64,000 bases of DNA from Sphingomonas sp. (GTDB taxonomy: Bacteria; Pseudomonadota; Alphaproteobacteria; Sphingomonadales; Sphingomonadaceae). Position numbers and translations under genes: made by a program. The stretch lies in the NCBI GenBank assembly GCA_017418975.1, contig JAFOMG010000012.1, positions 186,001-250,000 on the forward strand. The letters run 5' to 3'. Below are positions 25,563 to 33,860 of the stretch, piece by piece; the stretch's first letter is position 1, and the number at the start of each line of letters is the position of its first letter. Below the pieces are notes generated by a model. That model did no database searches. It was not told where the DNA came from and was given only the letters and a program-made list of their open reading frames with translations.

Positions 25563-27335
25563 ATGGTATTGGACGTTACGGGATCGCTCGAGGCAGAAAA
25601 GGAAGCGGGAACGCTCGCGCCTACGCCTACCGATGACAGCCTGCCGCGTCGCCTTGCGGATTTCGAAACGCTGGGCGAAGCGCTCGACTATGCCGCCAAG
25701 GGCAAGCGCGGGCTCAATTTCCACGATGCGCGCGGCAACCTCGTGCGCCCCTATCCCTTCGCGGAGCTGCGCGAGGATGCGTTGAAGCAGGCCTGGCGCC
25801 TGATCGCCGCGGGCGTGAAGCCCGAGGACCGCATCGCGCTGATCGCGGAGACGGGCGCCGAATTCGCCTCGCTGTTCTTCGGCGTCATCTATGCCGGCGC
25901 CTGGCCGGTGCCGCTGCCGCTGCCCACCAGCTTCGGCGGCGCCCAATCCTATATCGACCAGCTCACCGTCCAGCTGCAGAGCTGCGACCCTTCGATGCTG
26001 CTCTTCCCGCCCGAGATCGGCGCGATGTGCGCCGAGGCTGCGCGCGGCCGGGGCGTGCCGGGCGTGGACTGGTCCGAGTTCGTCCAGCGCGACGCGGTGC
26101 CGACGCCGCTGCCCGAGGCGAAGACGACCGACATCGCCTATCTGCAATATTCGAGCGGCTCGACTCGCTTCCCGCACGGCGTGGTGATCACCCACCATGC
26201 CCTGCTCAACAACCTGGCGGCGCACAGCCACGGCATGCACGTGACCGATGGCGACCGCTGCGTCTCGTGGCTGCCCTGGTACCATGACATGGGCCTGGTC
26301 GGCTGCCTGCTCTCGGTCGTCGCCAACCAGGTCTCGACCGATTACCTCAAGACCGAGGATTTCGCCCGGCGCCCGCTCGCCTGGCTCGACCTGATCAGCC
26401 GCAACCAGGGCAACACGCTCAGCTACTCGCCGACCTTCGGCTACGACATCTGCGCCCGCCGCATGTCGAGCCAGACCAAGGCCAGCGACCGTTTCGACCT
26501 GAGCCGCTGGCGCGTCGCCGGCAACGGCGCCGACATGATCCGCCCGGACGTGATGCAGTCGTTCGTCGATGCCTTCGCCGATGCAGGCTTCAAGGCCACC
26601 GCCTTCCTGCCGAGCTACGGCCTGGCGGAAGCCACCCTCGCCGTCTCGATCATGCCACCGGGCGAAGGCATCATGGTCGAACTGGTCGAGGAGACCCAGC
26701 TCTCGGGCGGCGACACCGCCCGCGGCGATCGCCCGCAGCGGTTCCGCGCCATCGTCAATTGCGGCGTCCCCGCGCGCGACATGACGATCGAGATCCGCGA
26801 GGAAGACGGCACGCCGCTCCCCGAAAAGGCGATCGGCAAGGTCTGGTGCAAGGGCCCGAGCGTGATGGTCGGCTATTTCCGCGACCAGGAATCGACCGAT
26901 GCCTGCCTGGTCGACGGCTGGCTCGACACCGGCGACATGGGCTATATGTCCGACGGCTACATCTACATCGTCGGCCGCGCCAAGGACATGATCATCATCA
27001 ACGGCAAGAACCACTGGCCCCAGGACATCGAATGGGCCGTGGAGCAGCTGCCGGCGTTCAAGCAGGGCGACGTCGCCGCCTTCGCGATCACCACGCCGGG
27101 CGGCGAGGAGACGCCGGCCGTGCTGGTGCAGTGCCGCACCTCGGACGAGCAGGAGCGCCTGCGCCTGCGTGACGAGATCCGCGAGCGCGTCCGCTCGGTG
27201 ACCGGCATGAACTGCGTGATCGAGCTCGTCCCGCCGCGCACACTGCCGCGCACCAGCTCGGGCAAGCTCAGCCGCGCCAAGGCGCGCAACCTCTATCTCA
27301 ACGGCGAGATCAAGCCCTACGCGCTCGCAGCGTAA
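25563..27335 (+). CDS. Fatty acyl-AMP ligase (FadD32/FAAL-like)
   Basis: A 590-residue member of the adenylate-forming superfamily that activates fatty acids as acyl-AMP, usually for transfer to an acyl carrier protein. The AMP-binding motif YSSGSTRFPHGVVITH, the SYGLAEATLA signature and the C-terminal DTGDMGY and GRAKDMIIINGKNHWPQDIE match FAAL proteins. The final domain carries the SSGKLSRAK lysine. No carrier protein or ketosynthase is adjacent. The product could enter sphingolipid or other lipid synthesis, but that is inference. Confidence 0.88.
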   Translation: MVLDVTGSLEAEKEAGTLAPTPTDDSLPRRLADFETLGEALDYAAKGKRGLNFHDARGNLVRPYPFAELREDALKQAWRLIAAGVKPEDRIALIAETGAEFASLFFGVIYAGAWPVPLPLPTSFGGAQSYIDQLTVQLQSCDPSMLLFPPEIGAMCAEAARGRGVPGVDWSEFVQRDAVPTPLPEAKTTDIAYLQYSSGSTRFPHGVVITHHALLNNLAAHSHGMHVTDGDRCVSWLPWYHDMGLVGCLLSVVANQVSTDYLKTEDFARRPLAWLDLISRNQGNTLSYSPTFGYDICARRMSSQTKASDRFDLSRWRVAGNGADMIRPDVMQSFVDAFADAGFKATAFLPSYGLAEATLAVSIMPPGEGIMVELVEETQLSGGDTARGDRPQRFRAIVNCGVPARDMTIEIREEDGTPLPEKAIGKVWCKGPSVMVGYFRDQESTDACLVDGWLDTGDMGYMSDGYIYIVGRAKDMIIINGKNHWPQDIEWAVEQLPAFKQGDVAAFAITTPGGEETPAVLVQCRTSDEQERLRLRDEIRERVRSVTGMNCVIELVPPRTLPRTSSGKLSRAKARNLYLNGEIKPYALAA

Positions 27336-27344
27336 GGCTAGGTG

Positions 27345-27370
27345 ATTCCCCTCCCTTCGGGGAGGGGGAT
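27345..27370 (+). terminator. UUCG-loop hairpin after the acyl-AMP ligase
   Basis: Perfect 8-bp stem cccctccc / gggagggg closed by a TTCG tetraloop, extended by A-T pairs, ten bases after the stop. There is no U run. The same stem sequence recurs after the carotenoid oxygenase gene. Confidence 0.6.
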
Positions 27371-27779
27371 TCCTCCAGGGGTAGGCGCCGAGCGCGCGCC
27401 GGAAGTTTCCGAAATTTACATTATGGGGCCCGATTCTTCCCCGGCGCGCAGCGATCGGATGCCTGCCAGCGCCACTGCGCAGGAAGATTGCGCGGCGCGA
27501 TCCTATTTTTCCAACAGACTCAAGGCCCTGATAGAGGTTTCGCATAGCCGTTCGAGGCAAGCGGGCGAAGTCCTGCATCACGATGGGCCAGGCTGTATCG
27601 GCCTTCAGGCGCTTCGGCCCGCCCCTGCCGTCATCCTGGCCGTTGCCAGGCTCCACGGTACCTCCCGGTGCCTCCGGCACAAGGCCGGGTGACGGGGTGG
27701 AAAGGGCCAGCACGGCTCCCTCCAAATATCGATCTGTCCCAGGCCATTCCCCTCCCGTCACGGAAAGGCAGGTGCACCG
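27371..27779. other. Intergenic stretch without a supported gene
   Basis: About 410 bases between convergent genes. A plus-strand frame (27342-27692) is open but has no start context, coding character or recognisable family. A short REP-like segment around 27660-27692 (ggtgcctccggcac and ggccgggtgac) can form hairpins. Nothing else is recognised. Confidence 0.5.
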
Positions 27780-28349
27780 TCACCACCGCCCGCCGACCAC
27801 CCGATCGATGAGCGCATCGTCCGCCGGGATCTGCCGGTCGAGCATCAGCATCGCCAGGCCGTGCGCGCAGGACCAGGCGTGGATGGCGACCATATCGGCG
27901 TCACCGCCATGCTCGGCCGCCGCGGCACGGGCATTTTCCTTCAGGAACGCCATCGCGCCATCCTCATGCTCCAGCGCCGAGGGATCGGCATCGGGATTGG
28001 CGAAGATCAGCCGGAACAGCGCCGGATTGGCCAGCGCGAACCGGACATAGGCGGCACCCGTCGCCGCGAAACCCGCCTTGCCGCCGCCCGCGCGATCCGC
28101 CGCCTCGTGCTGCGCCTCCGACAGGCGCCGCAGCCCCTCGCTCGCCAGCGCGATCATCAGCGCCTTCTTGTCGGGGAAATGCCGGTAGAGCGCCGTCGCG
28201 CTCACGCCAACCGTCCGGGCGATCTCGCGCAGGCCCAGATCGTCGGCGGCGCGTGTCTCGAGCAGTTTCAGCCCGGCCTCCAGCGCCGCCGCGCGCAGAT
28301 CGCCATGATGATAGGCCTTGCCGCTCTCAGATGTTGACACTGTTACCAT
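27780..28349 (-). CDS. TetR family regulator (WHG-domain type)
   Basis: A 189-residue repressor with an N-terminal TetR helix-turn-helix (LREIARTVGVSATALYRHFPDKKALM, about residues 39-64). The C-terminal ligand domain, with ALANPALFRLIF, resembles the WHG type. It is divergent from the carotenoid oxygenase gene, and the palindrome between them overlaps both promoter regions, so it probably represses that gene and itself. The ligand is unknown and may be the oxygenase substrate. Confidence 0.9.
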   Translation of the reverse strand: MVTVSTSESGKAYHHGDLRAAALEAGLKLLETRAADDLGLREIARTVGVSATALYRHFPDKKALMIALASEGLRRLSEAQHEAADRAGGGKAGFAATGAAYVRFALANPALFRLIFANPDADPSALEHEDGAMAFLKENARAAAAEHGGDADMVAIHAWSCAHGLAMLMLDRQIPADDALIDRVVGGRW

Positions 28350-28377
28350 TTGCTCGCTATGTGAACAGCGTCAACAT
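28331..28377. promoter_or_regulatory. Palindromic operator between tetR and the carotenoid oxygenase
   Basis: Near-perfect inverted repeat with arms TGTTGACACTGTTAC and GTGAACAGCGTCAACA; the outer eight bases atgttgac / gtcaacat match exactly. The site covers the tetR start codon and the oxygenase upstream region, as expected for a local TetR operator. Confidence 0.75.
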
Positions 28378-28393
28378 AGCCCCGGAGACGACA

Positions 28394-29758
28394 ATGGCAA
28401 GCGCGATCGAACTGGACCAAGCGACCGATCACCCCTTCCTCACCGGCATCCACGCGCCGATGCGCGCGGAACTGACTCTTACCGAGCTTCCCGTCACCGG
28501 CACGATCCCGCCGGCGCTGAACGGCCAGTACATGCGCATCGGCCCCAATCCGGTGAACCCGGACCCCAAGGGCTATCACTGGTTCGTCGGCGACGGCATG
28601 GTCCATGGCCTGGCGATCCGGGACGGCAAGGCGCAATGGTATCGCAACCGCTGGATCCGCTCGACTCCAGCCGCGGCGGCGCTGGGCGAATCCCCTGCCC
28701 CCGGGCCGCGCCACGGCCGCTTCGACACGGTGAACACCAATGTCGTCGAGATCGCCGGCGAGATCCTGGCGCTGGTCGAGGCCGGCAGCACGCCGGTCAC
28801 CCTGTCGCGCGACATGGAGCGCCAGGCCTATGGCGACTTCGGCGGCACGCTGGCGGGCACCTTCACCGCCCATCCGCACCATGATCCGCTGACCGGCGAA
28901 CAGCATGCGATCACCTATGCCGCGATGGTGCCCGACACCGTGCACCATGTCGTGATCTCGGCCGAGGGCAAGGTGGTGCGCGAGGAGCCGATCGCAGTCG
29001 AGCACGGCCCCTCGATCCACGACTGCGCCTTCACCGCCCGCTATGCGGTGGTGATGGACCTGCCGGTGACCTTCTCGCTGGCGGAAGCGATGCAGGGGAC
29101 CCGCTTCCCCTATCGCTGGAACCCCGAGCATCGCGCCCGGATCGGCCTGCTCGCCCGCGACGGGCGGGGCGACGAGACGATCTGGATCGAGATCGATCCC
29201 TGCTACATCTTCCATGTCGCCAACGCTTATGACCTGCCCGACGGCCGGGTGGTGCTCGACGCGGTGACCTATGACAGCATGTTCGCCGGTGCGCCGGGCG
29301 GCCCCGACCAGAGCCCGCGCGGGCTCGAGCGGTTCGTGCTCGATCCGGCGACGCGCACCGCCGAGCGGCGCATCCTCGATTCCGCGCCGCAGGAATTCCC
29401 CCGCCCCGACGAGCGGCGCTTCGGCCAGCCCTATCGCTATGCCTATACGATGGCGCTGCCCGGGAACGGCTTCGCGATCGCCGGGACCCGGCTCTACAAG
29501 CATGACCTGGAGGCCGGCACACGCCAGATCCACGATTTCGGCCCGGGCCGGCATCCGGGCGAGTTCGTCTTCGTCCCCGCCGCGCCCGATTCGGCCGAGG
29601 ACGCGGGCTGGCTGATCGGCCTGGTGGTCGACCTGCCGCGCGAGACGACCGAGCTGGTGATCCTCGACGCGCGCGACTTCGCGGGCGCGCCGGTGGCGAG
29701 CATCCACCTGCCGCACCGGGTGCCGCCGGGCTTCCATGGGAACTGGATCGCGGGGTGA
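28394..29758 (+). CDS. Carotenoid oxygenase family protein
   Basis: A 454-residue iron(II) dioxygenase of the carotenoid / lignostilbene cleavage family. The four metal histidines are seen in TAHPHHD, SIHDCAF, YIFHVANAYD and PPGFHGNW, and the family opening LNGQYMRIGPNP is present. Substrates in this family include carotenoids, apocarotenoids and stilbenes such as lignostilbene. Control by an adjacent TetR favours an inducible breakdown role. The ATG at 28394 is used; the frame is open upstream across the operator. Confidence 0.9.
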   Translation: MASAIELDQATDHPFLTGIHAPMRAELTLTELPVTGTIPPALNGQYMRIGPNPVNPDPKGYHWFVGDGMVHGLAIRDGKAQWYRNRWIRSTPAAAALGESPAPGPRHGRFDTVNTNVVEIAGEILALVEAGSTPVTLSRDMERQAYGDFGGTLAGTFTAHPHHDPLTGEQHAITYAAMVPDTVHHVVISAEGKVVREEPIAVEHGPSIHDCAFTARYAVVMDLPVTFSLAEAMQGTRFPYRWNPEHRARIGLLARDGRGDETIWIEIDPCYIFHVANAYDLPDGRVVLDAVTYDSMFAGAPGGPDQSPRGLERFVLDPATRTAERRILDSAPQEFPRPDERRFGQPYRYAYTMALPGNGFAIAGTRLYKHDLEAGTRQIHDFGPGRHPGEFVFVPAAPDSAEDAGWLIGLVVDLPRETTELVILDARDFAGAPVASIHLPHRVPPGFHGNWIAG

Positions 29759-29768
29759 GGAACGCGCG

Positions 29769-29789
29769 CCCCTCCCTGCAAGGGAGGGG
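29769..29789 (+). terminator. Hairpin after the carotenoid oxygenase gene
   Basis: Perfect 9-bp stem cccctccct / agggagggg with loop gca, 11 bases past the stop. It is closely related to the hairpin at 27345. It acts as a transcript end or is a copy of a small repeat family. Confidence 0.6.
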
Positions 29790-29864
29790 AGTCCGAGGAA
29801 AAATCCGCACATCCCGCTTCCCAGCCTAACCACTCGCTAACCAGCGCCGGGCTACACCCTCCGG

Positions 29865-32228
29865 GTGAACAGCCAGACGACCTCGCAATTCGCCCGGCCG
29901 CGCATCGATGCGCGTGCGCTTTTGGGCCTGTACGACCCGGCGGACACCACCGACTGGGGGCCGATCCGCGCCGCCCAGCTGCATGCCGGCAGCCAGCTGG
30001 CGCTGTTCATGCTCGCCGCCAATGTGATCGGCGCCTCGCTCGTCACGATCCTCCTCGCCCCGCTGGTCCCGCTCTGGCAGCTGGCGAGCTGGGGAGCGAT
30101 CGTCGCCGCCGCGGGCACCGCGGTTGCCTTCCGCCGCCTCGCCAGGCGCCACCGCACCGCCGTCACCGCCACGCTGGGCGATGTGCGCGACACCGTGCTC
30201 GACGGGGTGGCGCTGGGCGCGGCCTGGTCGATCCCGCCCCTTGCCTTCGGCCATCTGGTGGATGCCAGCGCCGCGCTCGGCCTGTGGATCGTCGTCTCGC
30301 TGCTGATGACCGCCAGTGCCGTCGCCATGGCCGCGCTGCCGCTCGCCACCATCACCTTCGTCGCGATCGTCGGCACCGCGCTGGTGGTGACGCTGTCGCT
30401 GATCGCCTCGCCGATGCTCGCCGCCGCTTCCGCGCTGTTCACCGTGCTGCTCGTCATGGCCACCTTTGCGCGCGGCAAGGCGCTCGTCGTGATCCGCGCC
30501 GGCGAGATGGCGATCGCCGAGCGCGACGAGACGCTGAGCCTGCTCCTGCGCGAGAACGAGCGCGAGGGCGAGGCCGACTGGCTGTGGGAGATCGACGCGC
30601 AGCGCCGCGTCGCGCGCGCCAATCCGCGCTTCTCCAAGTCGCTGGGCGTCGATCCCAAGGCGATCAACGGCATGCCCTTCCTCCAGGTGCTCGCCGGGCC
30701 GACCTGGGAGGACGGCAATTTCGCCGCCGGCCTGCGCGACCTCGCCGAGAAGCTGAAGACGCGCGATCCCTTTCACGACCTGCTGCTGCCGGTCTTCGTC
30801 AATGGCGAGGAGCGCTGGTGGGAAATGTCCGCCAGCCCGCGCTACGACGAGGGCGGCACCTTTATCGGCTTCCGCGGCGTCGGCTCGGACGTGACCGAGG
30901 CGCGCGCCTCGGCCGACCAGATCAGCAAGATGGCGCGGTTCGACACGCTCACCGGCCTGCCCAACCGGCTGCTGCTCAACGAGACGCTGGCCCGCGCGAT
31001 GGCCGAGGCGGAGAAATGGGGCTCGCGCTGCGCCTTCATGATGATCGACCTCGATCGCTTCAAGGCAGTGAACGACACGCTGGGCCACCCGGTGGGCGAC
31101 CGGCTGCTGATGCGCGTCTCCGAGCGGCTCAAGCAGCTGATGAGCGAGAACGAGATGGTCGGGCGGCTCGGCGGCGACGAGTTCGCCGTGGTGGTGCGCG
31201 ACGCGACCGACACGGCGGGCATCGAGCGGCTGGCCCAGGCCATCATCGACACGGTCTCGCGCCCCTATGAGATCGACCAGAACACGCTGTTCATCGGCGC
31301 CTCGGTCGGCCTTGCCGTGGGGCCGCGCGACGGGCGCACCGCCGAGATGCTGATCCGCTCGGCGGACCTGGCGCTCTATCGCTCCAAGGACACCGGCGGC
31401 GGCGCCTTCCATTGCTACGAGCCGCAGCTGCACATGGCCGCCGAGGAGCGGCGCGTGCTCGAGATCGCGCTGCGCAGCGCGGTCGAGAATGGCGAGATGC
31501 ACCTCAACTACCAGCCCGTGGTGCTGGCGGACACCGGCTCGCTGGCCGGCTTCGAGGCGCTGCTGCGCTGGACCCACCCGGAATTCGGCGTGGTCTCGCC
31601 CGCCAAGTTCGTGCCGCTGGCCGAGGACGCCCGGCTGATCCCGGCGATCGGCGAATGGGTGCTGCGCACTGCCTGCAAGGAAGCCGCGCGCTGGGATTCG
31701 GAAGTGCGCGTGGCAGTGAATGTCAGCCCCGAGCAGCTCCATTCGCCGAGCTTCGCCACCATGGTGGCGCAGGCCCTGGCCCAGTCCGGCCTGCCCCCCG
31801 AGCGGCTCGAGCTGGAAGTGACCGAGAGCGTGTTCATGCGCGAGGGGACCCAGGCGATCCATGTGCTCGAGCGCGTGCTCGAGCTGGGCGTGCGCCTGAG
31901 CCTCGACGATTTCGGCACGGGCTATTCCTCGCTCGGCTATCTGGCCCATACCCGGTTCAGCTCGATCAAGATCGACCGCAGCTTCGTCCAGGGCGCTTCC
32001 AAGGGCACCAAGGAAGCGATCGCGATCATCCGCGCGGTGGTGGCGCTGGCCGACAGCCTGGGCATGGCGACAACGGCGGAAGGCGTGGAGACCGAGGAGG
32101 AGCATCACATGGTGCAGCAGCTTGGCTGCACCAAGGTGCAGGGCTATTATTTCGGCCGCCCGCTCCCCGTGCAGGAAGCGCGGGCGCTCGCCACGCGCCC
32201 GCCAGGCGGCGCCAGCGCCGCCGCCTGA
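29865..32228 (+). CDS. Membrane GGDEF-EAL protein (cyclic di-GMP turnover)
   Basis: A 787-residue inner-membrane protein. About five to six hydrophobic segments (residues 45-200) are followed by a PAS-like domain (233-345), GGDEF (LGGDEF at 435-440) and EAL (EALLRW at 564-569, DDFGTGYSSL at 681-690, KIDRSFV at 702-708). Both catalytic cores look intact. The allosteric RxxD inhibition site before GGDEF is replaced by SENE, so product inhibition may be lost. The start is a GTG with a short cgggtg context. Many such proteins act mainly as phosphodiesterases; the balance here cannot be read. Confidence 0.92.
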   Translation: MNSQTTSQFARPRIDARALLGLYDPADTTDWGPIRAAQLHAGSQLALFMLAANVIGASLVTILLAPLVPLWQLASWGAIVAAAGTAVAFRRLARRHRTAVTATLGDVRDTVLDGVALGAAWSIPPLAFGHLVDASAALGLWIVVSLLMTASAVAMAALPLATITFVAIVGTALVVTLSLIASPMLAAASALFTVLLVMATFARGKALVVIRAGEMAIAERDETLSLLLRENEREGEADWLWEIDAQRRVARANPRFSKSLGVDPKAINGMPFLQVLAGPTWEDGNFAAGLRDLAEKLKTRDPFHDLLLPVFVNGEERWWEMSASPRYDEGGTFIGFRGVGSDVTEARASADQISKMARFDTLTGLPNRLLLNETLARAMAEAEKWGSRCAFMMIDLDRFKAVNDTLGHPVGDRLLMRVSERLKQLMSENEMVGRLGGDEFAVVVRDATDTAGIERLAQAIIDTVSRPYEIDQNTLFIGASVGLAVGPRDGRTAEMLIRSADLALYRSKDTGGGAFHCYEPQLHMAAEERRVLEIALRSAVENGEMHLNYQPVVLADTGSLAGFEALLRWTHPEFGVVSPAKFVPLAEDARLIPAIGEWVLRTACKEAARWDSEVRVAVNVSPEQLHSPSFATMVAQALAQSGLPPERLELEVTESVFMREGTQAIHVLERVLELGVRLSLDDFGTGYSSLGYLAHTRFSSIKIDRSFVQGASKGTKEAIAIIRAVVALADSLGMATTAEGVETEEEHHMVQQLGCTKVQGYYFGRPLPVQEARALATRPPGGASAAA

Positions 32229-32237
32229 CCCCGACAA

Positions 32238-33860
32238 TCACTTCGCCGGCCCGCTCCGCCGCGGCTCGGTCGGAAACGGGCGCCGCGGGAAGGGCTTGTC
32301 CGCATTCGCCGCATTCCACAGGAAGCTCGCCAGGATGATCGAGGCCTGGCGCATGTCGTCGGCGTCGAGATGGTCGAACGTGTCCATCGACGTATGGTGC
32401 ATGCGACCATAATCGTTCCAGTCCTGGATGAACTGGAAGCCCGGCACGCCGACCATCTGCATATATTCATTGTCCGGCCCGGTATTGTCCGACGCGGCGA
32501 CCGTGGTGGCCCCCATCGACGCGAAGGGCGCGAGCCATGCCTGGAAGATCGGCACGGCCGCCAGGTTGCGATAGGCATAGACGCCACGGATCTTGCCCGA
32601 GCCGTTGTCGAGATTGAAATAGACCGACATCTCGCCCCAGGTCGGCCGCTTCACGATCGGCCAGCTCATCGAGCGGAGCCAGAAGCGCCCGCCCGCGCCC
32701 ACCCTGGGCTCGGCCGGCGGCACCCGCTCGGCCAGGCGCTGCTCGACAAAGGCCGAGCTGCCGATCATCCCCTGTTCCTCGGCACCCCATAGCGCGAAGC
32801 GGATGGCACGGCGCGGGCGCGGCATTTTCGAGAGGATGCGCGCCGCTTCCATCACCATCGCCACGCCCGCGCCATTGTCCGCCGCGCCGTCCGCCGCCGC
32901 CGCGCTGTCGATATGCGCGCCGGCCATCACATAGGCGGCCTTCGGGTCGCTGCCGGGGATCTCGGCGAAGATGTTGTAGGCCTGCGGATCGCTGTCGTCA
33001 TAATGGACCACGCTCTCGATCGCGAGCGTCGGCTCACGCCCGGCATCGGCGAGGCGGACGAGGCGTCGATAATCCTCTGCGGCGATCTCGACCGCGGGCA
33101 GCGGCGCCTCGTCGCCCGGCGCGAAGCGATGGCCGTCGCCCATCACCAGCTTGCCGTCCCGATTGGCGATCCGCGCATAGGCGAGCGCGCCCTCGGCCTT
33201 CAGGAACTCCTCCATCTGCCGCGGGAAGAAATAGGACTTCTCCAGCCGGGCCAGGCCATCGGACGTGAATTTGGGCGGCTCATAGACGGCCAGCCTGGCG
33301 AACTCCTCGGCAGTGACGGGCGACGCGGCCGGCGGAGTCCGCGCCTCGTCGGGGCTCGAGACCAGGACGATCCTGCCGGCCAGCTTGCCCTTCCACCGCG
33401 CGAAATCGGCCCGGCTCGTCATCGGCGCGAAGACGATCGGAGCGGTGATCACGCCGTTCGTCCCCGGCGTCCAGCTGATCGGGATGGCGGTGAGCGCGAG
33501 CGGCCGGGGCGCGATCATCCGCACGCTGGCGCGCTCCATCCACCAGCCGCGCCCGAAGGGGAAGCCTTCCTTGTGGACATTGGCGAGGCCCCAGCCGCGG
33601 AACTTCTCCTGCGTCCAGGCCTCGGCCTTGCGCGCGCCAGGCGAATTGGTGAGCCGGCTGCCGATCTCGTCGCTCAGATAGCGCGCGATCTCCATCACCT
33701 CGCCCCGCCGCTGGCCCTCGTCGACGATGCGGTCGGTCATCTCGAGGTCCACGGCCTGCCCCCGGACCATGAGCGGCGAGACGCCGAGCGCCAGCGCGGC
33801 CAGGGCAGCGCCGCCGCGCAGAAGGATGCGGTGCGATTGGTTCTTCATGTCGCTCACCAT
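32238..33860 (-). CDS. Exported M28-family metallopeptidase
   Basis: A 540-residue zinc aminopeptidase-type enzyme with an N-terminal signal segment (about residues 8-35), a PA-like insert, and the M28 core. The zinc ligands lie in GAHIDS, AADNGAG, EEQG and HHTSMD. It should act in the periplasm or outside. It starts seven bases inside the end of the STN-TonB receptor gene, so the peptidase and receptor are co-translated. This points to a peptide-containing ligand. A second ATG at 33848 is a possible start. Confidence 0.9.
   Translation of the reverse strand: MVSDMKNQSHRILLRGGAALAALALGVSPLMVRGQAVDLEMTDRIVDEGQRRGEVMEIARYLSDEIGSRLTNSPGARKAEAWTQEKFRGWGLANVHKEGFPFGRGWWMERASVRMIAPRPLALTAIPISWTPGTNGVITAPIVFAPMTSRADFARWKGKLAGRIVLVSSPDEARTPPAASPVTAEEFARLAVYEPPKFTSDGLARLEKSYFFPRQMEEFLKAEGALAYARIANRDGKLVMGDGHRFAPGDEAPLPAVEIAAEDYRRLVRLADAGREPTLAIESVVHYDDSDPQAYNIFAEIPGSDPKAAYVMAGAHIDSAAAADGAADNGAGVAMVMEAARILSKMPRPRRAIRFALWGAEEQGMIGSSAFVEQRLAERVPPAEPRVGAGGRFWLRSMSWPIVKRPTWGEMSVYFNLDNGSGKIRGVYAYRNLAAVPIFQAWLAPFASMGATTVAASDNTGPDNEYMQMVGVPGFQFIQDWNDYGRMHHTSMDTFDHLDADDMRQASIILASFLWNAANADKPFPRRPFPTEPRRSGPAK

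Noticed and set aside
27342..27692. 116-codon plus-strand frame after the acyl-AMP ligase
   Set aside because: It begins inside the hairpin, has no ribosome site and resembles no protein family.
25536..27761. 741-codon minus-strand frame across the acyl-AMP ligase gene
   Set aside because: Arg/Ala/His-rich antisense product with no motif; the plus-strand gene has all family signatures.
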